Shown piece after piece: positions 17,658 through 26,134 of a DNA stretch of 64,000 nucleotides. Every line of letters starts with the position of its first letter. Position 1 is the stretch's first letter. The translations under genes were made by a program, and so were the position numbers. Below the pieces are notes generated by a model. That model was not told the origin of the DNA, made no database searches, and saw only the letters and a program-made list of their open reading frames with translations. Source of the DNA: Brevibacterium jeotgali (GTDB lineage: Bacteria; Actinomycetota; Actinomycetes; Actinomycetales; Brevibacteriaceae); assembly GCF_900169175.1 (NCBI RefSeq), contig NZ_FXZM01000008.1, positions 62,001 through 126,000 on the forward strand, given 5' to 3'.

Positions 17658-18692
17658 ATGACCGAGACGCGCAGCCGTGTCCTCCTCACCGTCGACGAGC
17701 TCGCGGACCTGCTTCGTCCAGACAGCGCCGCGGCGAGTCCTTCGTCTGCGGCCCGTTCCGCACCCGTCCTCCTCGACGTCCGGTGGACCCTCACACAGCC
17801 CGATGGCCGGCAGGACTTCTCCGCCGGTCACATTCCTGGTGCGCAGTACGTCGCGCTGGACACCGAGCTCTCCGACCACACCTCCGATGATCCGGCGCGG
17901 GGCCGCCACCCCCTGCCGCGCGAGGACCAGTTCGAGGCGACCGTCCGCTCCTGGGGAGTCCGCACCGGCACACCCGTCGTCGTCTATGACGACGTCGCAG
18001 GTCAGGCCGCCGCACGTGCGTGGTGGATGCTCCGCTGGGCCGGACACGACGATGTGCGTGTCCTGGACGGCGGCTGGTCGGCATGGCGGGACGCGGGACT
18101 ACCGGAAGCGACCGGACTGCCGGAGGAGACCGGGCAGCCGGACGAGGAGGGGCTGCCGGACGCGGAGGGACCACGGGACGGGACGGGCGCATCGGACCCG
18201 ACAGCGTCCTCGGGCGAGGGCGGTCTCTTCGTCATCCGGCCCGGATCGATGCCGTCGCTCACCGCGGACGAGGCCGCAGCACTGGCAGGCTCCGGCAGCG
18301 GGGTCCTGCTGGACGCTCGCGCACCCGAGCGGTTCGAGGGACGCGCCGAGCCCTTGGATCCGCAGGCCGGGCACATCCCGGGCGCGCACAACGCGCCGGC
18401 CGGCAGCAGTACGGCGAACGGGCACTTCCGCTCGTCAGAGGAGCTCGTGGACTACTACGGCGGAGTCGGCGCGGCAGACACCGAAGGCATGACCGCCGAG
18501 GGCACGATCCGCACCATCGGCGCCTACTGCGGTTCCGGGGTGAGTGCGTCGCACACGGTGCTGGCACTCGCGAGCATCGGCGTCGAGGCAGCGCTCTTCC
18601 CCGGCAGCTGGTCAGCATGGTCCAACGACTCCGCGCGCCCGGTCGCCACCGGCACGGCCGAGGACGAGACGGTGCATCCGCCCCAGGCCTGA
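17658..18692 (+). CDS. two-domain sulfurtransferase (rhodanese)
   Basis: Thiosulfate or 3-mercaptopyruvate sulfurtransferase with tandem rhodanese domains; 344 aa. The N-terminal domain (about 10-150) is inactive-type, with D-V-R-W, G-H-I-P-G-A and V-L-D-G-G-W. The C-terminal domain (about 190-335) has L-L-D-A-R and the catalytic loop Y-C-G-S-G-V-S-A-S with the active Cys. Between the domains is an unusual low-complexity linker of G-L-P-E/D-x repeats (about 150-185), encoded by imperfect DNA repeats. It is convergent with the GH3 gene across a 25-bp hairpin. Confidence 0.88.
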   Translation: MTETRSRVLLTVDELADLLRPDSAAASPSSAARSAPVLLDVRWTLTQPDGRQDFSAGHIPGAQYVALDTELSDHTSDDPARGRHPLPREDQFEATVRSWGVRTGTPVVVYDDVAGQAAARAWWMLRWAGHDDVRVLDGGWSAWRDAGLPEATGLPEETGQPDEEGLPDAEGPRDGTGASDPTASSGEGGLFVIRPGSMPSLTADEAAALAGSGSGVLLDARAPERFEGRAEPLDPQAGHIPGAHNAPAGSSTANGHFRSSEELVDYYGGVGAADTEGMTAEGTIRTIGAYCGSGVSASHTVLALASIGVEAALFPGSWSAWSNDSARPVATGTAEDETVHPPQA

Positions 18693-18705
18693 CACAGCTC
18701 CCCCG

Positions 18706-18777
18706 GCGAGGGACGGGTGGACGGTTCGACGGCCGGGCGCAGGAGGCCGCACGTCGAACCGTCCACCCGTCCCTCGC
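18706..18777. terminator. 25-bp perfect inverted repeat between convergent genes
   Basis: Arms at 18706-18730 and 18753-18777 are exact reverse complements over 25 bases. The 22-base loop itself can pair GGCC with GGCC. It sits between the stops of the rhodanese gene and the GH3 gene and could terminate both transcripts. It is much longer than usual terminators and has no T-run. Confidence 0.65.
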
Positions 18778-18795
18778 GAGGAGGGCGGCTGCGAC

Positions 18796-20466
18796 TCAGC
18801 CCGCGGCGCAGTCGGGGGCGTCGATCGAGAGCTCGACGGGTGAGGAGCCCTGAGCCTCCAGATCTCCCGCAAGGTACTTCGCGACGGCGGCGAACGCGTA
18901 CGGATTGTCGTCGTAGACCTCGAGGGTCGTGTCGGCAGCCGCATCCTCGACGTCCCACGGGCCGGTCGTGCCGACGACGACGTCCGCGCCCACCGCGCCG
19001 TCTCCGGCACCCAGGCTCACTGTCGTGCCGCCGTCGCCGACGCTCAGGCCCGCTTCCTCCGCCGCCTCCGTGAATGCTGCGCGCGCGGCGTCGGACCCGC
19101 CGGTCACGGTCACCGCGTCCGCGGGCTCCTCGATGCGGCACTCCCCCACCAGCACTGTGAGGGAGGCGTCGGCAAGATCGGTGAGGGCATCATCGGCAGC
19201 AGCGGAGGCGTCTTCGTCGTGCCCCGCGCCCTCGGCCGCTGCGCCGCCGACAGCGCCGATCCGCGCCTGCCACAGCTGCATCGCGACGACTCGCGTCGAC
19301 GCCTCGACGACTCGCTCCCGCGACAGATCGCCGCTTGCCAGAGCCTCCGACAGCGCACCCACGGCTTCACCGGAGTCCGGGGGCATGAGTGCCAGATCCG
19401 CGCCGGCCGCGATCGCCTTGACGGTCTCCTGCCCCGGCTCCTCCGTCACAGCGCCCATGTTGAGCGCGTCCGTGATGGCGACGCCGTCGAAGCCCACGTC
19501 CTCGCGCAGCGCATCGTAGACGTCGGGATTGAGCGTGGCCGGCAGATCCTCAGCCCCGGGGAGGCCGATGTGGCCGACGAGGACCATCGGCGCGCCGGAC
19601 TCGGTCGCCGTGCGGAACGGTTCGAAGCTGTCGCCCGCGAGCTCGTCAAGGGAGTCCTCTGAGACGGGGAGCTCCTCGTGCGAATCCACCGTGAGCGCTC
19701 CGTGGCCCGGGAAGTGCTTGGCGGACGAGGCCAGTCCCGTCTCGGTGTAGCCGCTCACCGCGGCGGCGACGACCTCGGAGACACGCTCCGGATCGTCGCC
19801 GGGCGAGCGCAGGTTGATGACCGGGTCCTCGGCTCCGATGGTGAGATCCGCGACGGGCGCGAAGTCGGCCGTGAAGCCCAGGTTCCGCAGATCGACGCCC
19901 TGCGCCTCGATCGCAGCGCGCGTGATGTCCGCGTCGTCGGCGGCTCCGGCAGCCATGAGCGGGGGGAACTCGAGGGCCGCGTCATCGAGCCGTGCGACGG
20001 GGCCGCCCTCCTGATCGACGCCGATCGCGACGGGCCATCCGCGGTCGCCCGCGGCCGCGGCGAGGGTGTCGGTCACTCCACGCACCTCGTCCGCGCCCGC
20101 GCCGTCGGAGAGGTTGTGGCCCATCACGATCGCACCTGCGAGATGCCGTTCGTTCACAGTATCCGCCGCGGCGTCGACGTCCGTGCCGTTGTAGGTGAAC
20201 ATCACGACGGACCCGACGAGTTCGACATCATCCATGTCCTCGACGATGTCGGCAGCGGCCTCGACATCGTCGTCCGTCACGCCGTCGGCCGGAGGCGCCT
20301 CCGTGTCCGCCGTCGCGTGCGCGCCCGGGTCGCCTGCGGCCTCTCCCACCGCCGAGGTGCCGGTCGGCTGGAGCGCGTCGCCCGCGTCCCCGTCCGGCGG
20401 CTCTGACGAGCAGCCTGTGAGGACGAGTGCGGCGGCGGCGCCGACGACGCCGAAGGAGGTGCGCAT
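18796..20466 (-). CDS. GH3-family glycoside hydrolase lipoprotein (NagZ-like)
   Basis: Predicted cell-surface beta-N-acetylhexosaminidase-like lipoprotein, 556 aa. It has signal peptide and lipobox L-T-G-C (Cys about residue 19), then a Ser/Asp/Glu-rich tether of about 70 residues. The GH3 barrel follows with G-V-D-Q-E-G-G-P-V-A-R, the NagZ signature K-H-F-P-G-H-G and the nucleophile region I-T-D-A-L-N-M-G-A. The C-terminal part (about 400-556) is a small alpha/beta domain. ATG 20466 is preferred over the ATG 9 bases upstream because it lies 7 bases after a TACGAT box. A peptidoglycan amino-sugar substrate is inferred from the family. Confidence 0.88.
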   Translation of the reverse strand: MRTSFGVVGAAAALVLTGCSSEPPDGDAGDALQPTGTSAVGEAAGDPGAHATADTEAPPADGVTDDDVEAAADIVEDMDDVELVGSVVMFTYNGTDVDAAADTVNERHLAGAIVMGHNLSDGAGADEVRGVTDTLAAAAGDRGWPVAIGVDQEGGPVARLDDAALEFPPLMAAGAADDADITRAAIEAQGVDLRNLGFTADFAPVADLTIGAEDPVINLRSPGDDPERVSEVVAAAVSGYTETGLASSAKHFPGHGALTVDSHEELPVSEDSLDELAGDSFEPFRTATESGAPMVLVGHIGLPGAEDLPATLNPDVYDALREDVGFDGVAITDALNMGAVTEEPGQETVKAIAAGADLALMPPDSGEAVGALSEALASGDLSRERVVEASTRVVAMQLWQARIGAVGGAAAEGAGHDEDASAAADDALTDLADASLTVLVGECRIEEPADAVTVTGGSDAARAAFTEAAEEAGLSVGDGGTTVSLGAGDGAVGADVVVGTTGPWDVEDAAADTTLEVYDDNPYAFAAVAKYLAGDLEAQGSSPVELSIDAPDCAAG

Positions 20467-20473
20467 GGCGTCC

Positions 20474-20479
20474 ATCGTA
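20474..20479 (-). promoter_or_regulatory. -10 box TACGAT, leaderless promoter of the GH3 gene
   Basis: TANNNT on the minus strand, 7 bases before the ATG at 20466, no Shine-Dalgarno sequence. It fixes the start at the second of two in-frame ATGs. Confidence 0.5.
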
Positions 20480-20506
20480 GCGGCGGGCCTCGTCGGCACG
20501 AACCGT

Positions 20507-21049
20507 TCAGTCAGGCAGTGGGAACGCGCTGACGTAGACCCGGAACCGGCGAGCAGTGTCGCCGCGCTCGCCGTCTTCGGCGGCGGCCGTGTGGCGCTCC
20601 ACCACCTCCATGAGCTCACGCGACAGCGCCCGCGCCTGCGCGGCGGTCAGCTGAGCGGTCGACGTCGTGTCCACGGACGCCTCCCGCCACTCGGGGGTCT
20701 CGTCTTCATCATGGCCCAGCCAGGCGCGAAGCTTCTCGAACCGGTCCTGCAGATGGTGGCCCATGAGGATGCCGAGCTGCTCCGAGGTCGCACCGTCGGG
20801 TTCGACGACATGTCGGCGGATCGTGAAGCTGATGGGCTTCCACCATCGCTCACGGCCGGTGCCGCGCCCGAAGTCCTCCTCGACGAGACCGTGCTTCTCG
20901 AGCTGCCGGAGATGGTAGCTGGTCTGCCCCGTGCTCTCGCCCAGATGCTGCGCGAGCATCGTCGACGTCGCTGCACCGTGGTCGCTGAGATAGGTGTACA
21001 TCGCCATGCGCAGGGGATGTGCGAAGGCTTTCATAGCTCGCGCATCCAT
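20507..21049 (-). CDS. ArsR-type winged-helix transcriptional regulator
   Basis: Small 180-aa DNA-binding protein. The wHTH spans about residues 5-85: A-F-A-H-P-L-R-M-A-M-Y-T-Y-L is the typical ArsR-like first helix, and S-T-G-Q-T-S-Y-H-L-R-Q-L-E-K-H-G-L-V the recognition helix. The C-terminal 90 residues are acidic and helical, without a metal-binding Cys set, so a metal sensor is unlikely. The start is uncertain: ATG 21049 gives the normal family N-terminus, but the GGGGAGG lies 11 bases away, and the frame is open upstream to 21220. Regulates an unknown target, possibly the divergent small gene. Confidence 0.8.
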   Translation of the reverse strand: MDARAMKAFAHPLRMAMYTYLSDHGAATSTMLAQHLGESTGQTSYHLRQLEKHGLVEEDFGRGTGRERWWKPISFTIRRHVVEPDGATSEQLGILMGHHLQDRFEKLRAWLGHDEDETPEWREASVDTTSTAQLTAAQARALSRELMEVVERHTAAAEDGERGDTARRFRVYVSAFPLPD

Positions 21050-21129
21050 CTCGTGCGAAGCCTCCCCGGGCAGCTTCTCGAAGCGTGCCGCTGCACTGCT
21101 GGACGTCTGCTCGCCCTGCGGAATCGGCG

Positions 21130-21468
21130 ATGACCCCGCTCGACTCGCCCATCTGCTCCACAGCATTCGCCCCGACCACATCCCCCCCCCAGTCCGCCCC
21201 CACCCAGACGACGCGACCACCCGTTCCGTCGCCGGACGACTCCACGCGTCCCCGCCTCACCGCCCAGCTGCGCCGCATCACACTGTTCCTCGGGCTGCTG
21301 CTGGTCGAATGGTCGACGCGGTCAGAGGCCCATTCCGGTACGCCCAGCGATACCGCAACGGACAGCGACACCGAGACGCTGATCCGCCGTCACCACACCC
21401 ACCGTGCTCTCGAACACGAGCAGCGCCGAGCCGAGGCACGCATGCTCATGGCACCCCTCGCCTGGTGA
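21130..21468 (+). CDS. small hypothetical protein divergent to ArsR-type gene
   Basis: Open frame of 112 codons. The first 45 residues are Pro/Thr/Ser-rich; then comes one hydrophobic segment (L-R-R-I-T-L-F-L-G-L-L-L-V-E-W) and an Arg/Glu-rich tail with R-A-L-E-H-E-Q-R-R-A-E-A-R. Small proteins of this plan are, from memory, common beside ArsR-like regulators in Micrococcales; a search is needed. The 5' half contains a run of nine C at 21182-21190. The start is uncertain: another ATG at 21085 would overlap the regulator's N-terminus. Confidence 0.5.
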   Translation: MTPLDSPICSTAFAPTTSPPQSAPTQTTRPPVPSPDDSTRPRLTAQLRRITLFLGLLLVEWSTRSEAHSGTPSDTATDSDTETLIRRHHTHRALEHEQRRAEARMLMAPLAW

Positions 21469-21531
21469 TCTTCTTAACAACCGCGACCCGACCCTCGCGC
21501 GGGCGAGCACGACGTGCAAGAGTCGATTCTC

Positions 21532-22761
21532 ATGAACGACTCTTCTTCCGCGCCGGTTCGATCCGTCCTCGAGTCACTGCTCGGCGACAGCGCTGCTCTC
21601 GCGGTCCTCACGGATCGGAAGCCGACCGTCACCGAGCAGACGCAGGCCGCCTACAACGCCCTCTTCGCCGCCTCGCACCCCCTGCCACCGTCTCTGCTGC
21701 ACACGATCGCCGCGGTGGTCGCAGCGCAGCAGGGGTCCTCCGCCCTGCTTCGCTGGCACCTGACGCAGGTCGACGACCGCGAACTGTTCGATGACCTGGT
21801 GTCCGGTGCGAAGCCCGCAGATCCGCTGCTCGCCGCCCTCATGGAGTACGTGGACACAGTGTCCGTGTCCCCCGCACTCGCCGCCGTCGAGGACCAGCGG
21901 ACCCTCGAATCGGCCGGCGCGGACCCTGACCTCGTCGTCCTCATCGGCCAACTCGTCGCTTTCGAGTCCTACCTCGTCCGGCTCGTCGCAGGACTCTCCG
22001 CGCTGGACGCATCTCCCGCCACGGGGGCACCCGACGGCGCTGCCGCCGAGACCCCCACTGCGCTGCCCGACCTGGCCCGCACTCCCCACTCCCGAGGCCG
22101 TACCGGCGACCGCAGCGCGCTCACCACGACGGGGCGGTCCCGCCCGACGGCATTCACCCGCGAGTTCCTCGACTGGGAACCGTGGCTCCCCGCACCGGCC
22201 GAGGATGAACTCACCGCAGAGCAGATCGAGTCCTTCGCCTCGAAGGCGACGACCGGCAGCGTGTACTTCCGCCTCATCGCCCGCACCCCGGGCGTCACAC
22301 TGGCGCGCTCGACTCTCGACAACGCCGTGTTCACCTCGAAGGAAGGCCTGGAGAAGGGCGAGAGGGAACTCGCCGCCGCAGTCTCCAGCAAGGTCAACGA
22401 CTGCGTGTACTGCGCATCGGTGCACGCACGGAAGGCGGTGCAGCGCACTCGTCGCGACGAGGACGTCGACCGCATGCTCGCAGTCGAGCTGGATCGCGAC
22501 GCCGACTGGGTCGCATCGGACGTCACCGCACTCGCGACCGGCCAGGACGACCGGTGGACGGTGCTCATCGAGACAGCGGCACGGCTCGCTGCGCTCGTGC
22601 CGGCGTTCACCGTCGAAGACGCCGAACGTCTGCGCGGAATCGGCCTCACCGATCTGGAGATGGTCGACCACATCGCGTCGACCGCGTTCTTCGGCTGGGC
22701 GAACCGCCTCATGCTCACTCTCGGCGAGCCCTACTGGCCGGAGACCGAGGAGTCGTCATGA
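21532..22761 (+). CDS. carboxymuconolactone decarboxylase/alkylhydroperoxidase-like protein, two domains
   Basis: A 409-aa protein with two AhpD-like halves. The N-terminal half (about 1-165) resembles CMD-domain proteins but lacks the CxxC pair. A Pro/Thr/Ala linker follows (165-205). The C-terminal half (about 205-405) begins R-P-T-A-F-T-R-E-F-L-D-W and holds the AhpD redox motif C291-V-Y-C294 with H298. From memory, the halves match two TIGR families usually encoded as neighbours (Avi_7170 and Avi_7169 types), here in one chain. Peroxidase or peroxide-linked chemistry is inferred. ATG 21532 is chosen; a GTG at 21514 is in frame. Coupled to the next gene by ATGA. Confidence 0.8.
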   Translation: MNDSSSAPVRSVLESLLGDSAALAVLTDRKPTVTEQTQAAYNALFAASHPLPPSLLHTIAAVVAAQQGSSALLRWHLTQVDDRELFDDLVSGAKPADPLLAALMEYVDTVSVSPALAAVEDQRTLESAGADPDLVVLIGQLVAFESYLVRLVAGLSALDASPATGAPDGAAAETPTALPDLARTPHSRGRTGDRSALTTTGRSRPTAFTREFLDWEPWLPAPAEDELTAEQIESFASKATTGSVYFRLIARTPGVTLARSTLDNAVFTSKEGLEKGERELAAAVSSKVNDCVYCASVHARKAVQRTRRDEDVDRMLAVELDRDADWVASDVTALATGQDDRWTVLIETAARLAALVPAFTVEDAERLRGIGLTDLEMVDHIASTAFFGWANRLMLTLGEPYWPETEESS

Positions 22762-24857
22762 CCGGCACCGCTGAGTCGCCGGACGCGGCGGACGTGTCCG
22801 GTTCCCCGCGCACCATTCGTGTCACGCGCACCGCGCGGGTGACTCGGCAGTTCGATGCGGTGTTCGTGGGCGGCGGACCCCGCACAGTCGCGACGCTCAT
22901 CCGCATGGCCGCACGCCTCCGCCAGGCGAGCGAGAGTGCAGGTGCAGCTGACGCCGGCTCCACAGTCCGTGCGGACGCGGCGATGAGCCGTCGGCCCCTG
23001 CGCATAGCGATCGTCGACGCCCTCGAAGTCGGTTCAGGCGCGACCTGGCTCACGACGCAGCCCGCGCAGTACCTCAACAACACGACAGCCTCCGCCACGA
23101 CGCTCTTCCCGGACGAGTCGACTCCCATGAGCGGTCCACCATCGCCCGGCCCGGATCTCGTCGACTGGATGAGACGGGTCGCGGACGCCGGGACACACCC
23201 CGCAGGTGACTGGGTCGTCGAGGAGGCACGCGAGCTCCGTGCCCTCGACTTCACGTCCCGCCGGCTGCAGGGCGTCTACTACCGCGATCAGCTGGCGGGC
23301 GCGATCACGGCGGGGGGCTTCGAGGTGGAGCAGTTCGTCACCACCGCTCACGACCTCGACCCCGTCGACGTCGAGCCCTTCTCCGGTGACCCGCTCACCG
23401 CGGTCGTACTCGAGGACGGCACCAGACTGGCGGCACCGACCGTCGTCCTCGCACAGGGCATGGTGCAGTCGCTGCCGGACACCGAGGTCGCGGGTCTCAC
23501 TCGCTTCGCGGACGATCACGGACTCCGCTACGTGGCCCCGGGCATGCCTGCCGAACGCGATTTCACGGGCCTCCCCGCTGGCCAGACCGTCATCGTCCGA
23601 GGCCTGGGGGCGAACTTCTTCGATGTCATCGGCGGGCTCATCGCGGAGTGGGGCGGGACCTTCGAACCCGTCGCAGGCGATCCGCACGGCCGTCTGCGCT
23701 ACCTGCCGACCGGGCGCGAACCGCACCTGGTCGCCGGTTCCCGCCGCGGCATGCCCTATCGGACGAAGCCGATCCCCTACGCCGAGCAGCGCGCTTTCAC
23801 CCCTCGCTGGGCGACACCGGACTGGTTCGAGGAGCTCTCCCACCGCCGCGGTCTGGACTTCGCCACCGAGGTCTGGCCCACGATCGCCCAGGAGATCGCC
23901 GACCAGTACCTCAGCGCTCTCGCGGAGTGGGCGCCCGAGGCCGTGGCAGGCACCGCAACGTCGGGGCAGGCAGTGACCGGCACCTCGGGCGCGGTCGGAT
24001 CCTGGGTCGCGGACCTCGCGTCCGCACAGACCGCCGAGGACGTCGAACGGATCCTCGTCGATCACGTCGTCGACCGGCGCTGGTCGTGGACCATCGCGGA
24101 TCTGCGCAGACCCACCCGGGGCCGCAGCGTCACGTCCGACGAGTGGCAGGCGTTCGTCGACACGATGATCGAGGACGAGCTCGCGTCGATGTGCGAACCG
24201 GCCCGGCATCCCCGCGCGGCAGTCAATCGCGTCATGAGCCTGCTGCGCGGATCCGCGCACCGCTTGGGCGCTGTGGGAGCGGTCGCCGGCACATCGCTCG
24301 TGCGCGACCTGCAGGGCTGGTTCGACGCGGACGGACTGTTCCTCGCCTCGGGACCGCCGTCGGTGCGGGTGCGGAAGGTGCTCGCTCTCATCGATGCGGG
24401 AGTGATCGACCTGCTGGGGCCGGAGACGGTCGTGCGCGCCGACGTCGACGCCGGTCGCTTCCGGGCGGAGTCGCTCATCTCCCGGCGAGCGGTCGATTCG
24501 AGAGTGCTGGTCGAGACCCGCATGTCGAAGGGCCGCGTGCCTGACACGGACGACCCGCTGCTGCGGTCGCTGCTCGACTCCGGACGGGCTCGGATCCACC
24601 AGGTCGACGGCGTCATGACCGACTTCATCGAAGCGACTCGTGCCGACGTCGCCGAGGCGGTGACGACGGGGCACAACCTCGTCGCCGCATCGGGCGAGGT
24701 CGACGAATCCGTCATCGTGCTGGGCATCCCCGCGTCCACGACGCAGCCGGGCAGCGCCATCGGCGCGACTCCGGGACTGCCCTCCCCGCTGCTGGCGGGG
24801 GCGGACATCGCCGCGAAGCAGGTGCTCCACCGCGCCGAACGCGTGCAGCCGGGGTGA
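22758..24857 (+). CDS. FAD/NAD(P)-binding protein (flavoprotein oxidoreductase-like)
   Basis: A 699-aa protein with an N-terminal Rossmann segment F-D-A-V-F-V-G-G-G-P-R-T-V-A-T-L (about 33-48) and a second conserved stretch Q-P-A-Q-Y-L-N-N-T (about 98-106), as in the FAD-NAD(P)-binding family (Pfam NAD_binding_9). Q-T-V-I-V-R-G-L-G-A-N-F-F-D in the middle is a second nucleotide-binding site. No active-site assignment is possible and the substrate is unknown. The ATG overlaps the stop of the peroxidase-like gene by 4 bases, so the two proteins very likely work together, for example as flavin reductase and peroxidase-like partner (inference). Confidence 0.8.
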   Translation: MTGTAESPDAADVSGSPRTIRVTRTARVTRQFDAVFVGGGPRTVATLIRMAARLRQASESAGAADAGSTVRADAAMSRRPLRIAIVDALEVGSGATWLTTQPAQYLNNTTASATTLFPDESTPMSGPPSPGPDLVDWMRRVADAGTHPAGDWVVEEARELRALDFTSRRLQGVYYRDQLAGAITAGGFEVEQFVTTAHDLDPVDVEPFSGDPLTAVVLEDGTRLAAPTVVLAQGMVQSLPDTEVAGLTRFADDHGLRYVAPGMPAERDFTGLPAGQTVIVRGLGANFFDVIGGLIAEWGGTFEPVAGDPHGRLRYLPTGREPHLVAGSRRGMPYRTKPIPYAEQRAFTPRWATPDWFEELSHRRGLDFATEVWPTIAQEIADQYLSALAEWAPEAVAGTATSGQAVTGTSGAVGSWVADLASAQTAEDVERILVDHVVDRRWSWTIADLRRPTRGRSVTSDEWQAFVDTMIEDELASMCEPARHPRAAVNRVMSLLRGSAHRLGAVGAVAGTSLVRDLQGWFDADGLFLASGPPSVRVRKVLALIDAGVIDLLGPETVVRADVDAGRFRAESLISRRAVDSRVLVETRMSKGRVPDTDDPLLRSLLDSGRARIHQVDGVMTDFIEATRADVAEAVTTGHNLVAASGEVDESVIVLGIPASTTQPGSAIGATPGLPSPLLAGADIAAKQVLHRAERVQPG

Positions 24858-24975
24858 CTCAGGACGATGCGGCAGGCGGCGGGACGACTCGAAACGGCGC
24901 TGTTCTGACCAGTGGGCCACAGTCAGCGGCGCAGACCACGACATCGGTGTTCCTCCGGCACCGTTCGACGTGACT

Positions 24976-24981
24976 TAGGAT
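24976..24981 (+). promoter_or_regulatory. -10 box TAGGAT, leaderless promoter of GCS2 gene
   Basis: TAGGAT lies exactly 7 bases before the ATG at 24989; no ribosome binding site precedes the start. The 131-base gap after the flavoprotein gene otherwise shows no clear signal. Confidence 0.6.
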
Positions 24982-24988
24982 TCGACGC

Positions 24989-26110
24989 ATGGTTGATTTC
25001 GCACGGTCGGAGCGGTCGACGCTGGGCGTCGAATGGGAGCTCGGCCTCGTCGACCCCACGACGCTGGACCTCGTCCCCCGGGCGGGCGAGGTCCTCGACG
25101 CGATCGCGGACACGCCCCTGGCCAACCGAGTCGTCGGTGAGATGCTCACGAACACCATCGAGGTCGTCTCCGGTGTGCATGCTTCCGTGAGCGGTGTCGC
25201 CGGCGACCTCGAGGACGCGGTCGGGCAGCTGCGACCAGTGCTGGACGATCTGGGACTCGAGCTCCTGTGCGCCGGCACGCACCCGTTCGCGCTCTGGCAC
25301 AACCAGGAGATCACCGGCCACGCCCGGTACGCCGAGCTCATCAACCGCACCCAGTGGTGGGGGCGCCACATGCTGATCTACGGCGTGCACACCCATGTGG
25401 GCATCGATGACCGCGACAAGGTGCTGCCGATCCTCGCGGCGCTCACCTGCTACGTCCCGCACCTCCAGGCGGCGGGTGCGACATCGCCGTTCTGGGAAGC
25501 GACGGACACCCACTACGCATCGAACCGCGCGATGATGTTCCAGCAGCTCCCGACCGCCGGGCTGCCCTACCTCTTCGACGACTGGTCGGGCTACGAGTCC
25601 TACATCGCGGATATGAAGAGGACCGGCGTCATCGACGAACTGACGGAGATCCGCTGGGATCTGCGACCCGCCCCGCATTGGGGCACCGTGGAGGTCCGTG
25701 TCTGCGACGGCCTGTCGACCCTGTCGGAGATCACTGCGGTCACGGCGTTCGTGCAGTGCTTGGTGGACGACTTCTCTGCTCGCCTGGACGTAGGCGAGAC
25801 GCTGCCGACGATGCCGGACTGGTTCCACGTCGAGAACAAGTGGCGCGCTGCGCGGTACGGCATGGACGCGATCATCATCGAGGATGCTGCTGCGAACGAA
25901 CGCCTGGTCACAGAGGTCATCGCGGACGAAGTCGAGCGCCTGCGCCCCGTCGCAGTGCGGCTGGGGTGTGTCGAGGAGCTCGAGCTGATGAACGGATTCG
26001 CCACGTGGGGAGCCGGGTACCAGCGTCAGAGGGCGCGGCTGGCCGAGACAGGTTCGCTCACGTCTGTCGCCGAGCTCCTGGTCTCCGAGTTCCGCGCCGG
26101 AAAGCCGTAG
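24989..26110 (+). CDS. carboxylate-amine ligase (GCS2 / YbdK family)
   Basis: ATP-dependent ligase of the glutamate-cysteine ligase 2 family; 373 aa, the usual length. It shows the N-terminal L-G-V-E-W-E-L (about 11-17), A-G-T-H-P-F near residue 93, H-T-H-V-G-I (about 134-139) and E-V-R-V-C-D-G (about 234). Members have weak gamma-glutamylcysteine synthetase activity; in actinobacteria the real substrate is uncertain, and mycothiol producers do not need glutathione. It is a single-gene unit, convergent with the HNH gene. Confidence 0.87.
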   Translation: MVDFARSERSTLGVEWELGLVDPTTLDLVPRAGEVLDAIADTPLANRVVGEMLTNTIEVVSGVHASVSGVAGDLEDAVGQLRPVLDDLGLELLCAGTHPFALWHNQEITGHARYAELINRTQWWGRHMLIYGVHTHVGIDDRDKVLPILAALTCYVPHLQAAGATSPFWEATDTHYASNRAMMFQQLPTAGLPYLFDDWSGYESYIADMKRTGVIDELTEIRWDLRPAPHWGTVEVRVCDGLSTLSEITAVTAFVQCLVDDFSARLDVGETLPTMPDWFHVENKWRAARYGMDAIIIEDAAANERLVTEVIADEVERLRPVAVRLGCVEELELMNGFATWGAGYQRQRARLAETGSLTSVAELLVSEFRAGKP

Positions 26111-26134
26111 TCGTAGCCATAGCAGGGCGCGCCT

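Noticed and set aside
23034-24944. 636-codon minus-strand open frame opposite the flavoprotein gene
   Set aside because: The plus-strand protein has clear nucleotide-binding motifs and operon coupling; the antisense product is low-complexity Arg/Gly/Glu.
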